Shown: positions 11,913-23,329, numbered from the stretch's first letter. The stretch is 64,000 nucleotides of DNA from Antilocapra americana (GCA_007570785.1 ML664161.1:1425658-1489657), one strand, 5' to 3'. Notes: generated by a model from the letters alone, not told the origin. Program-made: numbers and translations.

Positions 11913-13275
11913 TGTCTCATTGAAAAAATTCAATTAGAGACACAACAATAGGTAAGAGGCATATTTGCAGGGATTCAGAGAGAAGCACACTCCACAATGT
12001 GTGGGCCATGGCAGAGGAGAGTGTTGCAGCCATGGAATGTGGTGTTGCTAGTTTATTCAAAGCTGGGTGATTTCATATGCTAATGAGTAGGAGGATCATC
12101 TCAAACATTGGGGAACCACCCACTCCTCCATCTTTTGATAGTGCCTTGGAACTGTCCTGTCACCTGGATGTGTGTGGATTGGAATTCAAGGTTTAGTTGA
12201 ATTTGACTTGTCATCTTGGACCCAGATATGCAGATGACACGACCCTTATGGTAGAAAGTGAAGAGGAACTAAAAAGCCTCTTGATGAAAGTGAAAGAGGA
12301 GAGTGAAAAAGTTAGCTTAAAGCTCAACATTCAGAAAACTAAGATCATAGCTTCTGGTCCCATCACTTCATGGCAAATAGATGGGGAAATAGTGGAAATA
12401 GTGTCAGACTTTACTTTTTTGGGCTCCAAAATCACAGTAGGTGGTGACTGCAGCCATGAAATTAAAAGAAACTTGGTCCTTGGAAAGAAGGTTATGACCA
12501 ACCTAGATAGTATATTGAAAAGCAGAGACATTACTTTGCCAACAAAGGTCTGTCTGGTCAAGGCTATGGTTTTTCCAGTAGTCATGTATAGATATGAGAG
12601 TTGGATGGTGAAGAAAGCTGAGTGCTGAAGAATTGATGCTTTTGAACTGTATTGTTGCAGAAGATTCTTGAGAGTCCCTTGGACTGCAAGGAGATCCAAC
12701 AAGTTCATCCTAAAGGAGATCAGTCCTGGGTGTTAATTGGAAGGACTGATGCTGAAACTGAAACTCCAATACTTTGGCCACATCCTGTAAAGAGTTGACT
12801 CATTATAAAAGACCCTGATGCTTGGAAGGATTGGGTGCAGGAGGAGAAGGGGATGACAGAGGATGAGATGGCTGGATGGCATCACCGACTCAATGTACAT
12901 GGGTTTGGGTGGACTCCGGGAGTTGGCGATGGACAGGGAGGCCTGGCGTGCTGTGACTTACAGGGTCACAAAGAGTCGGACATGACTGAATGACTGAACT
13001 GAACTGAATGGAACTTGGACCCATTTGATTTTAATTGGTTTATGTTACACCCTTAGGCTATGTCATTCTTTCAAAAGTTGTGCCCTGCTCCTTTCCCCCC
13101 ATGTTTCATATCCTTTTCCTGAGCCCCATCTGGGCCCACAGTTTTGCCCTACAGTCTTCTGGAGGGACAACCAGTAAATACCTGGCCCTTGGGAGGGATA
13201 TACTGTATAATATCCAATTCCTCTAGATGTTCAGACCTTCATCTTCCATGTTTCCTACAACATGTGCAACAACAA
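11913..13275 (-). repeat. Possible antisense LTR-like block, split by a BovB
   Basis: Within the ERV-1 leader, 11913-12224 plus 13024-13275 reads on the minus strand like an LTR: a TGTCTC start on the plus strand, a TTTATTC (reverse AATAAA) near 12052, and GGTGATTTCATATGCTAATGAG nearby. I could not define a matching end or a target duplication. It may instead be unrelated leader sequence. The BovB at 12225-13013 is a later insertion. Confidence 0.3.
12225..13013 (+). mobile_element. BovB, 5'-truncated, with 10-bp target duplication
   Basis: Sense BovB beginning at the RT catalytic region (RYADDTTLMVESEEELKSLL at 12224-12290) and ending in the 3' terminus ACTGAACTGAACTGAATGG. It is flanked by the direct repeat CTTGGACCCA at 12215-12224 and 13014-13023, the hallmark of target-primed insertion. 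The open frame 12197-12628 is the C-terminal part of the BovB RT (YADD kept) fused by chance to leader codons upstream. It is not a host gene. Confidence 0.92.
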
Positions 13276-14400
13276 CATCTCTCAGTGGACCCACTAGTGC
13301 GGGTGACAGGCACACAATGACTGCTAGAAGTCCATCTGTTGGACTTCCCTTCAAGGGCAATTGGGTTTCCAGGGATAATGTTTGCCACTCTGGGAGTCAG
13401 CCCTGCAAGCCATTTGGGCCCAAACCCTTTCCATCCTTCTCCTAAAGTTACAAACATACCCTAGGATCAAATCTCTACTCCACTTTTAGGGAACATCTGG
13501 TCCATATCATTTGCCGCTTATCAATTTGTTTTTAAGCCACTTACTAACTCCTACAACCAGGACCCTGCTCCCTTTTAGGCAACATTGCTCCACCCTGCTT
13601 ATTATTATAATACTCTTAATGCCCCTAACAGGACTAGATAACTCACTCCTTTGTCATTACTTCTGTTATTACCTAAAATGTGTCTATGACAATGAAATGT
13701 TTACCATTGGAGACTAACCTCTCCAATGGAGGAGGAAATCAGTGACTTGCATTCCCTTAGAGCAGTAAGAGAATAAAGCTTATGGCTGCTTCACCAGATT
13801 CCCAGTCTCAGGGCATAGGCTTGGATTGCTTTGCATCATGATATCTATTCCCATCTGCGATGAACAAACTGGAAATGAGTTAAAATTACAACCCCTTAAA
13901 TCTACCCAGCACTGGTCATGGTGAAGACCTTGGGGACACCCAACTCCAGCCCAGGGGTCCCAGGGGTCGACCTGCTTAGGGATCTGGTCCTTGGAAGGTT
14001 GTCACGCCTCAATGTGTTTGGGAATCTGCCAGTCCAGGGGTCCCAGGAGGTCGACATGCCTCGACCTTCCCAGGGATTTCATCTCCAGGAGGCTGTCATG
14101 CCTCAGCTTGCCTGGGGCAAGCTGACCCAGGGATGCCTGGCTCTCAGGTTGCAACAGTACTGGGTAGGATAAGCTTCAAAAAGACTCACTCCTAAGGAAG
14201 TCCACCCATGGAAATTGAAGGAAGCTTATTAATGTTTTCTTTTTCCTTTTCCTCCCTGTTGTCACTGTCTTTCAGATAGGAAACAACCAATCTACTTCCT
14301 GACAGACACCCTTGAGATGCATCCTTGAAAACTGGAAGTTGTCCAATCCTCTAACTCTAAGGAGAAGTTTCTTAAAGTTCTTTCTGCCACTGAGTGACCA
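13276..14400 (+). other. ERV-1 leader / unassigned sequence
   Basis: This stretch lies between the 5' LTR and recognisable gag. It has many C-rich, low-complexity stretches (for example repeated CCAGGGGTCCCAGG-like blocks at 13955-14050) and no recognisable coding region. Long, variable 5' leaders are common in ruminant gamma ERVs. Part could belong to another decayed element. Confidence 0.4.
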
Positions 14401-15835
14401 TGGTATCATCTGGGGGACAAGTAACACCAGCCTGAGGATCGGAGTTTAAATTACGATACCATCCTTCAGCTAGGCTTACTCTTCAAAAGACAAGGGAAAT
14501 GGACAGAGATCACCTATGTCCAAATTTTCTTCCAAATAAGACATATAAAGAAATTCTGTCTTAAGTATGGGATTGTTGTATGCCCTAAAAGTGAGCCTAC
14601 TAGGCAAATGGTGTTAGGCACAGACTACCAAGAGAAGGAGCCCTCCTCCTCCCTATGAAGGCTCACCTCCCATGGCTCCCGAGTTGCCTGGTGTGCATTC
14701 CTTGTATCCAAATGTGGATGTGGCCCCATATCCAGGAGCAACCCCTCCACAAAAGCCAACTCAAGTATGTAGCTTAGTCAAAATTGGAGCAGAATTCGGA
14801 CCAACCAGGTCCCTAAACCCGTCTTCCTCTTAGAACTAAGACAGATCAAACAAGACCTGGGAAGCTATACAGATGACCCAGGAAAATATATGGATATATT
14901 CCAACACATTACCTTGGCCTTTGACTTGACGTGGAAGGACGTCATGGTCATATTTAGTCAAACTTTATCTGACCCTTAAGCATGCTAGAGTCTTAAAGGA
15001 AGCCCAAAGTTATACTACGGGGCTTCACATGTCAAGTGATAAATACCTAGTAGGGGAAATTGAAGTCCCTTCCTCAGATCCTAATTGGAATTATAATGAC
15101 CCTGAGTACATCTGGGAAAGGGATCATTTCCTTATCTGTGTGAATGTAGTACTGAAAGCAGCCCATCAAAAAGTAATCAGCTATGCCCGGGTCTCAGCAA
15201 TAACTCAGGAGCCCAGTGAGAACCCCATTGCCTTTCTGGAAAGGATAAAAGAGATCCTCAAAAAGTTTACCCATCTGGACTTAAACTCTTACAAGAGACA
15301 GATGATTTTAAAGGACAAATTCCTGTCCCAGTGTGCATCAGACATCAGGATAAAGCTACAACAGCTGCAGCAGCAGGACCCTGCTGCCTCTTTAGATGAG
15401 ATGGTCCAGACAGCCACCAATACCTTTTATAACAGAGAGCAGAAGAGGGAAGCCGAGGGACAGGAAAGGGAGAAAAGGAAGAAGATAAGGCATGACCAGA
15501 TACTGGCCACCCTCCAGGGAAGCCCTATGGCAAACCCTGAGTCCTTGAAGGACAAAGCACAAGGGAAATAACTAATCTGTAGATAGAAAGGGCATTGGAA
15601 CAAAGAGGGTCCAAACCATGGCAAGTCTCCTAAAACAGCTTGCTACAAATGCTATCAATTGGAATACTGGGCAGCACTCTGCCCTTGGGACCCAAGAGCC
15701 TCAGGGTCAAGTGCCAAGACTACCCTCACGATGGTTCAACAGGACTGAAGCAGCCCATTCCAGCCAGCCCACCTGTCACAGATAACCATCATGGGGCTGA
15801 AGCCAAGGATGCAACTGGATGTGGCAGGTAGGTCA
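14401..15835 (+). pseudogene. ERV-1 gag remnant (late domain, capsid, nucleocapsid)
   Basis: Gag is the structural polyprotein of retroviruses. A PPPY late-domain motif (recruits budding machinery) is at 14645-14656. Capsid follows in two frames: LRQIKQDLGSYTDDPG near 14835, then a 180-residue open frame at 15029-15571. The latter holds DPNWNYNDPE (residues 18-27), the major homology region QEPSENPIAFLERIKE (60-75) and a charged helix around residues 134-150, as in gammaretroviral capsids. A nucleocapsid zinc finger follows near 15640-15690 in the form CX2CX4YX4C, so the zinc-binding histidine is a tyrosine. Stops and frameshifts upstream of 15029 show the gene is dead. Confidence 0.88.
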
Positions 15836-16017
15836 AAGAAGTTTTTGGTTGACACAGGGGCTACCTACTCTGTCCTGACCTTCTACATCAGTGCCTTCTC
15901 CTCCCAAACGTGTACCATTTTGGGTGCTACAGGAAAAATAATTACTAAAAGATTCATCAGAGTACTTCTTTGTTGCTGGGATGGACAAATATTTTCCTAT
16001 CTGTTTCTGGTGGTCCC
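15791..16017 (+). pseudogene. ERV-1 protease N-terminal part
   Basis: Retroviral aspartic protease fragment. FLVDTGATYSVLT places an unmutated DTGA active-site motif at residues 21-24 of the frame starting at 15791. It is followed by TILGATGKIITKRF and CCWDGQIF, typical of gamma ERV proteases. The coding is cut at about 16017, where BovB sequence begins in antisense, so the flap and C-terminal half and all of pol and env are missing. An intact catalytic motif in a truncated domain has no functional meaning. Confidence 0.88.
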
Positions 16018-17087
16018 AAGGAGAAAGTGTCTTTTAATTTCATGGCTGCAATCACCATCTGCAGTGATTTTGGAACCCAGAAAAATAAAGTCTGTCACTG
16101 TTTCCACTTTTTCCCCATCTATTTCCCATGAAGTGATCGGACCAGATGCCATGATCTTAGTTTTCTGAATGTTGAGTTTTAAGCCAACTTTCTCACTCTC
16201 CTCTTTCACTTTCATCAAGAGGCTCTTTAGTTCTTCTTCACTTCTGCCATAAGGGTGGTATCATCTGTGTATCTGAGGTTATTGATATTTCTCCTGGCAC
16301 TCATGATTCCAGCTTGCACTTCCTCCAGCCCAGCTTTTCTCATGATGTACTCTGCATATAAGTTAAATAAGCAGGGTGACAATATACAGCCTTGACGTAC
16401 TCCTTTCCCAATTTGGAACCAGTCTGTTGTTCCATGTCCAGTTCTAATTGTTGCTTCCTGATCTATATGCAGATTTCTTAGGAGGAGGTCAGGTGGTCTA
16501 GTATTCCCATCTCTGGAAGAATTTTCCACTGTTTGTTTTTATCTACGGTGTCAAAGGCTTTGGCATAGTCAATAAAGCAGAAGTAGATGTTTTTCTGGAA
16601 TTTTCATGCTTTTTTGATGATCCAGCAGATGTTGGCAATTTGATCTCTGATTCCTCTGCCTTTTCTAAATCCAGCTTGAATACCTGGATGTTCATGGTTC
16701 ACGTACAGTTGAAGCCTGGCTTGGAGAATTTTGAGCATTACTTTGATAAAATGTGAGGTGAGTGCAGTGTGCTGTAGTTTGAGCATTCTTTGGCATGGCC
16801 TTTCTTTGGAATAGATTGGATTGGAATGAAAATTGACCTTTTCAATTCCTGTGGCCACTGCTGAGTTTTCCAAATTTGCTGGCACATTGAGTGAAGCATT
16901 TTCACAGCATGATCTTTAAGGATTTGAAATAGCTCAACTGAAATTCCATCACATCCACTAGTTTTGTTCGTAGTGATATTTCCTAAGACCCACTTGACTT
17001 CCCATTCCAGGATGCCTGGCTCTGGGTAAGTGATCACACCATTTTGATTATCAGAGTCATGAAGATCTTTCTTGTAGAGTTCTTCTG
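16018..17087 (-). mobile_element. BovB internal fragment lacking its 3' end, minus strand
   Basis: Antisense BovB covering the RT region: INNLRYTDDTTLMAE and RNINNLRYT near 16227-16529, and VMLKILQARLQLYVNHEHPGIQAGFRKGRG at 16604-16885. It starts internally on its 3' side (no CAGTTCAGTT terminus) next to ERV-1 protease, and ends internally at about 17087. LINE insertions normally keep the 3' end, so this is more likely a rearrangement remnant than a simple insertion. Coding is broken. Confidence 0.85.
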
Positions 17088-17180
17088 ATTAGCAATCTTA
17101 ATTCCATCTGCAAGCTGAATTCACCTTTGTTGTGTAATGTAACATACTCAAAGATTCCAGGAATTAGGAAATAGACATCT
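17088..17180 (+). repeat. Partial old interspersed repeat
   Basis: ATTAGCAATCTTAATTCCATCTGC, then TAATGTAACATACTCAAAGATTCCAGG and TTAGGAAATAGACATCTTTG: the second half of the same old mammalian repeat type that I see at 8001-8345. Family not named. Confidence 0.45.
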
Positions 17181-18293
17181 TTGTGAAGTGATATTAAGCC
17201 ATATCTTAATATATTAAGCCATATATTAAGCCATTATCTACTAGGCAAAGTTCTCCAACCCTAATTTACCACATTTCCTAAGAGTGACATTGTGACCGTG
17301 TTTCTTATTTTGAGAAAAATTTCCTGTTCTTTCCTCTTTTATCCTCAGAGTCAAGCACATTAAGTGGCAAACAGTAAAAAAATTCAATGTTTCTTGGATA
17401 AAATGATTAATAACTAAGTGAAGGAGGGAAGCCATATTTATTTGATCCCACAATGAAGTTTTGATTATATATAGCTTCCTAGAGAACATACTTTAGGAGT
17501 GCTTACTAAACTATAGCTGCCAATTTTTAACCAAAGGATTTTGTTGTATTTCATTTGTTTCTTCAGGAGTTTTCTTCAAAAATTTTTAAAAATATAAAAA
17601 TGTTAACATTAAATATAGCCTGCATACTTAGATCTTTAGCAAAACAGCCTTAAAAGTTATTAATAGAACTGTGTAAAAATTCATAATTGGACAATTAAAT
17701 GACAGAATTTAAACACACAAATGAACTCAGATGTCATTCGTGTCAGTAAGTCAAGTTTACAAACTGGCAACATGAGGTCCAGTGAAGCCAAAAAATTTGT
17801 CTCTGTCAAATTCTTATTAGCATAGAGAAAACGCTGAAATCATTATCTTTTCACACACTGTTTTTATTTTATTTTTGTTTTTAATTTACTATTTATAATG
17901 AATAAAAAATTAAACTAAATTAGATGTCTTTTAACCTAAAGTTAGGTATTTTTGTACCTATTAATACTATCTCATTAAATTCATGCCACACTTCTCTTTT
18001 ATTTAAGAGCTGAAGCAGTTATTTCATTTAAAATCCTTTGTATGTTACTGCTGCTATTATTTTTTAAATAGAAGACTGCTATATCACACAGTATAAGCCA
18101 AATCTTTTGAGCAAAAACTTTAAACTTCTGCATATTAATAAATATGATTAAAGTTCATAACTTTCTTAGTTCAAATTTGCTTAAAGGTCTTACTATTAAA
18201 GTAAATTATTATGTATCCCAATTTCTTTGCCTGAATCAATTTTTATATCTCATCAGGAACCACTGTTTGGCAAAAATTTTGTCCTCACATTCA
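17181..18293. other. No gene seen; AT-rich
   Basis: AT-rich sequence with short chance open frames on both strands. A short internal duplication, ATATTAAGCCATAT, recurs near 17190-17235. Nothing else is recognised. Confidence 0.5.
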
Positions 18294-18632
18294 TTTCAGT
18301 TCAGTCACTCAGTCGTGTCCAACTCTTTGGAACTCATGAACCGCAGCACACCAGGCCTCCCTGTCCATCACCAACTCCCGGAGTCCACCCAAACCCATGA
18401 CCATCGAGTCAGTGATGCCATCCAGCCACCTCACCCTCTGTCATCCCCTTCTTATCCTGCCCCCAATCCTTCTCAGCATCAGGGTCTTTTCTAATGAGAC
18501 AACGCTTCGCAAGAGGTGGCTAAAGTGTTGGAGTTTCAGCTTCAACATCAGACCTTCCAATGAACACCCAGGACTGATCTCCTTTATGATGGACTTGTTG
18601 GATCTCCTTGCAATCTAAGGGACTCTCAAGAG
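18294..18632 (-). mobile_element. BovB 3' end, minus strand
   Basis: Antisense BovB tail from CAGTTCAGTCACTCAGTCGTGTCC to GGGACTCTCAAGAGT. This is the last ~340 bp of the element, 5'-truncated. Translations are the C-terminal tail of the BovB protein and 3' UTR read backwards. No clear target duplication. Confidence 0.88.
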
Positions 18633-19068
18633 TTTAATTTATATTATTAAACCAACAGATAAATTACTTTAAGGTGTCCATGAAAACTCCCATTTTATTA
18701 TTATTTTTTAATCTTTATCCATATATTTGACCAATTTATAATTGATTATGAGGTTATCAAATATAATAAAGCCTCATAATATGTAAATGATAAAGTACAC
18801 AGACCTTTGACTTGGTTTTTTAAGCAGTGTCAGGAATTTAGTTCTAGAGGAATAAGAATAGCTAATTTGCATTGCACATGAATGCTGCACTCTATATAAC
18901 AGCATCATAGTATGTCTTTTTATATTTTTATGAAATATTTCTGGAGAGTTTAAGATAGTTTAATTGGACATTCAAAATTAATTCATTATTATAATACAGA
19001 GAAAAAAGAAATAATATCTTTAAACGAGTGTGTTTTACTTTGTTTAAAATGTTAAATATAATTTGAAG
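18633..19068. other. No gene seen; AT-rich
   Basis: AT-rich spacer between a BovB tail and an L1 insertion. Nothing recognised. Confidence 0.5.
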
Positions 19069-19120
19069 AGAACTTAAAAAACTGCAAATAGTCCTGCCAT
19101 ATGACCCAGCAATCCCACTG

Positions 19121-19414
19121 TTGGGCATATATACCGAGGAAACCAGAATTGAAAGAGACAGGTGTACCCCAATGTTCATCGCTGCATTGTTTACAATAGG
19201 CAGGACATGGAACCAACCTAGATGCCCATCAACTGATGAATGGATAAGAAAGCTGTGGTACATATACACAATGGAATATTACTCAGCATTAAGGAAAAAT
19301 TCATTTGAATCAGTTCTACTCAGATGGACGAAACTGGAGCCCATTATCCAGAGTGAAGTAAGCCAGAAGCAAAAACAACAATACAGTATATTAACGCATA
19401 TATATGGAATTTAG
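19121..19414 (+). pseudogene. L1 ORF2 C-terminal fragment
   Basis: Ninety-seven residues of the L1 ORF2 C-terminus: MGIYTEETRIERDRCTPMFI, then FTIGRTWNQPRCPSTDEWIR, and WYIYTMEYYSALRKN, ending at a stop in the expected place before the 3' UTR. In the intact protein this region follows the cysteine-rich domain. The fragment is 5'-truncated at insertion and has no promoter of its own. Confidence 0.9.
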
Positions 19415-19604
19415 GAAGATGGTAACGAGAACCCAGCATGCGAGACAGCAAAAGGAACACAGATGTATAGAATAGACTCAGGGCCTCTGTGGATGAGGGA
19501 AAGGGTGGGATGATATGGGAGAATGGCATTGAAACATGTTAATTATCATATGTCTAAGCAATAGCCGGCCCAGGATTGATGCTTGGGACTGGTGCAACGA
19601 GATT

Positions 19605-19647
19605 TCCCGGGGGAGGGAGGAGGGAGGGGGGTTCTGGAGGGGGAGCA
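19605..19647 (+). other. G-rich tract of L1 3' UTR (G-quadruplex candidate)
   Basis: CCCGGGGGAGGGAGGAGGGA followed by GGGGGG and GGAGGGGGAG gives at least five runs of three or more G within about 40 bases on the plus strand. L1 3' UTRs in mammals commonly hold such a tract. The same tract is present in the second L1 tail at 38734-38775. Confidence 0.75.
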
Positions 19648-19730
19648 TATGTGAACCCATGGTGATATCATGTCATTGTTTGGCAAAACTAATAAAAAAA
19701 TGTTTAATAAAAAAAAAAGAACTGAAAAAC

Positions 19731-20279
19731 ATGTGTCTTAAACATGTACATTACTCTACAATATGCATGCTATAGCATGAGGCATTCTAGTAAAGTAAAT
19801 GCAGATGTGGTAGGGATCACCATTCTCCCCAGTAACACTTCTTCATTATTTGAGTATTATCATCACTATTATTACTTAAGCCTAATCTCCCCTAAGAAAT
19901 AAAACTGTTTCTGGTTTATGTCTTGGTTGTGTGTGTGTGCCTTTGTGTGTGTGAAGTGGTGCTTTTTAGAGCATTCTGCTTGGTCTTTCCCACTACATCT
20001 CTACTCCAGAATAAATTAGGGGCTTTATGTGAATGTTACCCCAATTTTCAAGTATATAAATACCAACTATACATCACAGATAAGGAAATGACCACTGTGT
20101 GGATCCATGGATCCAGTAAACCTATTGTGACTGAACATTAGCCAAGATTCTGGAGAGTTCACAGTGGACTTAACCAGATTCAGGACTCTGGTTGTCTGCT
20201 TCTAAGTTTGCATCTTTGTAGCACAAATCCCTGATTGTTGGAGGAAATGATTCTTATTGCCCCCTCTAGCTCCCATAAT
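19731..20279. other. No gene seen
   Basis: Mixed AT-rich sequence with a short (TG)n stretch near 19928-19953. No recognisable element. Confidence 0.5.
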
Positions 20280-20414
20280 CTGGAGAAGAAAATGGCAACC
20301 CACTTCAGTATTCTTGCCTGGAGAATCCCAGGGACAGAGGAGCCTGGTGGGCTGCCATCTATGGGGTTGCACAGAGTCAGACACCACTGAAGTGATTTAG
20401 CCCCAGCAGCAGCA
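20280..20414 (+). repeat. BovA SINE, sense
   Basis: CTGGAGAAGAAAATGGCAACC, TTCTTGCCTGGAGAATCCC, GGACAGAGGAGCCTGGTGGGC and AGAGTCAGACACCACTGAAG, followed by a (CAG)n tail near 20403-20414. This is a complete BovA monomer with the usual AGC-type tail. Confidence 0.88.
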
Positions 20415-22389
20415 TGAGAGAGAAAAAGGGATCTGGCAATCAAAAACTTGTCCTTGCAAATCCAAATCAAAGTTTGCGGGCATTGCAGCACAAACCTCAT
20501 ATCATATAACATAGACTAAAACATATAATGACATACAGTTTTTCCCACTGTACAGTTGCAGAGCAGGAATCTATCCTGAGAGTTAATATGTCTGGGAAAG
20601 GAGAACAGAGATAGCTCCCTGCTGTCTGGCCTCTGTTTTAGAAAACCAATCAAAGAAAATTAACATAAACCTCTAGGTGATTCTGAAACTATGAGGGTAG
20701 CATAATTTATTCCCTTTAGTGATTTGAGTTTCTGGCAGGAGGTAATTTCAGATTACCCATTCAAAATGGGGTCATCACAATGTTATCATAGGTAGAGAGA
20801 GAGAATCATGTAGCCAACCTCTTTGAATGTCTCAAATATTCATTCATCCCAGGGCATAAAAGACTGCTCAGAATTGAGAACTACTAAGCTGTAGGGGCAA
20901 AAGTACAGAAAACTCTAGATCTGAGAATGTAAAAATAGATGGACAAAGTGGGAACTGATTAGTGGTAAGTTGTGACTCAGATCAGCATTGATATGTGTTG
21001 AGGTTGGAGGATCAGTCAGCAGGGATGGCACTCTCAGCTCCCCAGATTTATCACCATGAATTGACTGTGCTGAAAAAAGAGATGTGGTCATCACTAGCAC
21101 ATTATGTCCATGTGGTGGACAGCCTGCTAGCTGTATGTATGTATGTGTGTGCATATATCCATAGTACATACGAATGCTAAGCAAACACAAGGAGAATTCT
21201 GAATGAAAAAAATCTGAATTTACCTAAGTCTTTAGCCATTCCTAAACCCAAATCTTAAAGCTGAAATAATTGATTGCCTTGAATTAACAAGATCAAATTT
21301 CTGTAAGCATCAGAAAAGGGGTTGATAAACTGAGAAGAATTTTATAAAATTTCATACTGTATAGTGCTATATGCACTATTATAATCTATAAAATACCAAA
21401 TCTACTTCACATGTTTAACAAACAAGTATTTATGTAGTGGAAACAGTCTATTGGTATTAAATTCTGCCTATGCTATTGACATAGGAAATTAGCTTTTCAA
21501 AAGAGCCGAGATTAAAGTACTTCAAATGCTCACTTAATATGATTTTGATTAAAATATCTATAAGATAGATCAGTATTATATAGCTGGTCAGTTGCTGGAG
21601 TTCAGTGGAAGAACAGCACTCCTAGTGATAACCAGATGAAAAGCAGTAAGGCAGAAAGAAGGGAGGGGTGTCAGGCAAGAAAGAGAATAAGAGAAGTGAA
21701 GGAAACTTCAAAGAAGAAAAGTAATTAACCTTATTTTGAAGGTACCTCATAGCTGCTAAGGCAACCAGGACTTGCAGATCCCAGAGCCCTGAGAGAAGGA
21801 AGCACGACTTTCTGTGGATAACTTTTATCCTGAGGGACTGTGCTGAATTTTGGGTAAGGTTCAAATTAGGAAATTCAAGACAGAAGGTTACACTTTAAAG
21901 ATAGAAAAGCCCAGGGAACTTTGAGAACATTTTCAGTGATAGAATTTTAAAAAAAAAAAAAAAAAAACCGTCAGGGAACAGGCTTAAGGGGACAAGACCC
22001 AGAGAGAAGAGAGGAACCCTTCCTTAAAAAGTTTCTCCCCTCAAAGTGTTAGCTGATTTCTTAAGATGCTCAGGGTCAGAGGCTAAACAAAAAGTCAAGG
22101 AAAAGCAGAGCAAAATTTTTGCAGTCTCACATTGCTAAGAGGATAAACACTGGAGTTCAGGAAGAGGGACTCTACTAAACATGCAAAATTCCCACTTGGG
22201 ACCAATGAAGACTTAAACTTGGTCATGTCAAGAAAAATGAAGGGTCTGAAATTTTATTTCACAAGTTTGCCTGCTCCAGTTTCACAAATCCTAGCAAAAC
22301 ACATGAGACGATGGGGCCAAAGACAAATAATGATTTTCAGCCAGCAGGCTACACATCTGCCCTGTTTCTTACTACCCTTCAAGTCCTTT
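20415..22389. other. No gene seen in about 2 kb
   Basis: I find no recognisable coding region or repeat. A poly-A tract at 21950-21967 and a (TGTA)n stretch near 21136-21148 are the only simple-sequence features. Open frames are short and unlike known families. Confidence 0.5.
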
Positions 22390-22585
22390 GTGTGGTTTAG
22401 TCACTAAGTTGTGTATGACCCTTGTGACCCCACAGATCGGAGCGCATCAGGCTTCTCTGTCCACAGGATTCTCCAGGCAAGAATACTGGAGTGGGCTGCC
22501 ATTTCCTTCTCTAGGGGACCTTCCAGATCTAGGAATCGAATCCAGGTCTCCTTCATTGTATGTGGATTCTTTCCACTTACCCTGC
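22390..22585 (-). repeat. Bov-tA SINE, antisense
   Basis: GTGACCCCACAGATCGGAGC, CTGTCCACAGGATTCTCCAGG, AGAATACTGGAGTGGGCTGCC and AATCGAATCCAGGTCTCC represent the BovA core and tRNA-Glu-related head in reverse orientation. The Pol III box-B-like GGTTCGA element is the complement of the last block. Confidence 0.85.
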
Positions 22586-23160
22586 CCTTTACCTGCTGTT
22601 GGGTAGGGCCAGATCTTGGTGGGAAAATGGTGGCCTTCAGGAGGGCTCATGTCCCTATAGTGAGGCACAGCTGCCCCCTGCCTCTGCAGGCCCTCCAATA
22701 CCAGCAGGTATGTCTGGCCCAGGCTCTTGTGAGGTTACTGCTTTTCCCAGGATCCTGGTGTGTATGTGTATGCTGTCCTATAGTGAAATTCCTGTGATCA
22801 AATCCCACTGGCCTTCAAAACCAGATGCCCGGGGACTTTCCTTCTTGTTACCCAACTTCCAGGATGGGAAGCCTGACAAAGGGGTCAGAACTCTTGCTTC
22901 TGTGGAAGAGCCTCTGTGATATAATTATTTTCAGTCTGTGGGTTGTTCACCCAGCAGTTATGGGATTTGACTTTACTGCGATTGCACCCTTCCTACCATC
23001 TACTGTGGTTTCTTCATCTCTGGGTGTACGATATCTGTTTGGTAACTTCTAGCATTATTTTGTTGGTGGTTGTTCAGCAGTTAGTTGTGATTTTGGTGTT
23101 TTTGTGGGAGGAAGTGAGTTCATATCCTTCTACTTCACTATACTATTTCTAGAAATGTCA
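22586..23160 (-). mobile_element. L1 5' UTR fragment, minus strand
   Basis: Antisense L1 5' UTR. CTGGCCTTCAAAACCAGATGCCCGG at about 22809, GGGAAGCCTGAC, then GTGGGAGGAAGTGAG near 23107 close to the 5' terminus. The terminal CCATCTTGG-like end is degraded around 23150. It is a separate copy from the L1 that begins just downstream. Confidence 0.7.
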
Positions 23161-23329
23161 GATGCAGATTATTTTACTACTTTTGTCTTTAACCTCCCTA
23201 CTAGCTTTGTGTATGGATGACTTTCTACCTTAACTGTATATCTTTCTTTACCAGTGACCTTTTTTTATTTCAGCTTTTAAAGTTTGTCTGTTTCTAGCTG
23301 TGGCCTTTTCTTTTCTTCCTCTAGAGAAG

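Larger units (their letters stand above)
19083..19717 (+). mobile_element. L1 3' end insertion with target duplication
   Basis: Sense L1 3' end: ORF2 C-terminus, 3' UTR and an A-rich tail (AATAAAAAAATG..AATAAAAAAAAAA). Near-identical flanks, AGAACTTAAAAAAC at 19069-19082 and AGAACTGAAAAAC at 19718-19730, look like the target duplication. It is a 5'-truncated, fairly young copy, as judged by its closeness to the twin copy at 38541-38838. Confidence 0.9.

Noticed and set aside
15029..15571. 180-residue open frame as a domesticated gag
   Set aside because: It begins inside capsid, with frameshifts just upstream, and lies in a truncated ERV. No sign of selection can be judged from one copy.
22411..22919. 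Overlapping open frames of 119-128 residues
   Set aside because: They cross a SINE and antisense L1 5' UTR; the frames are chance products of GC-rich repeats.
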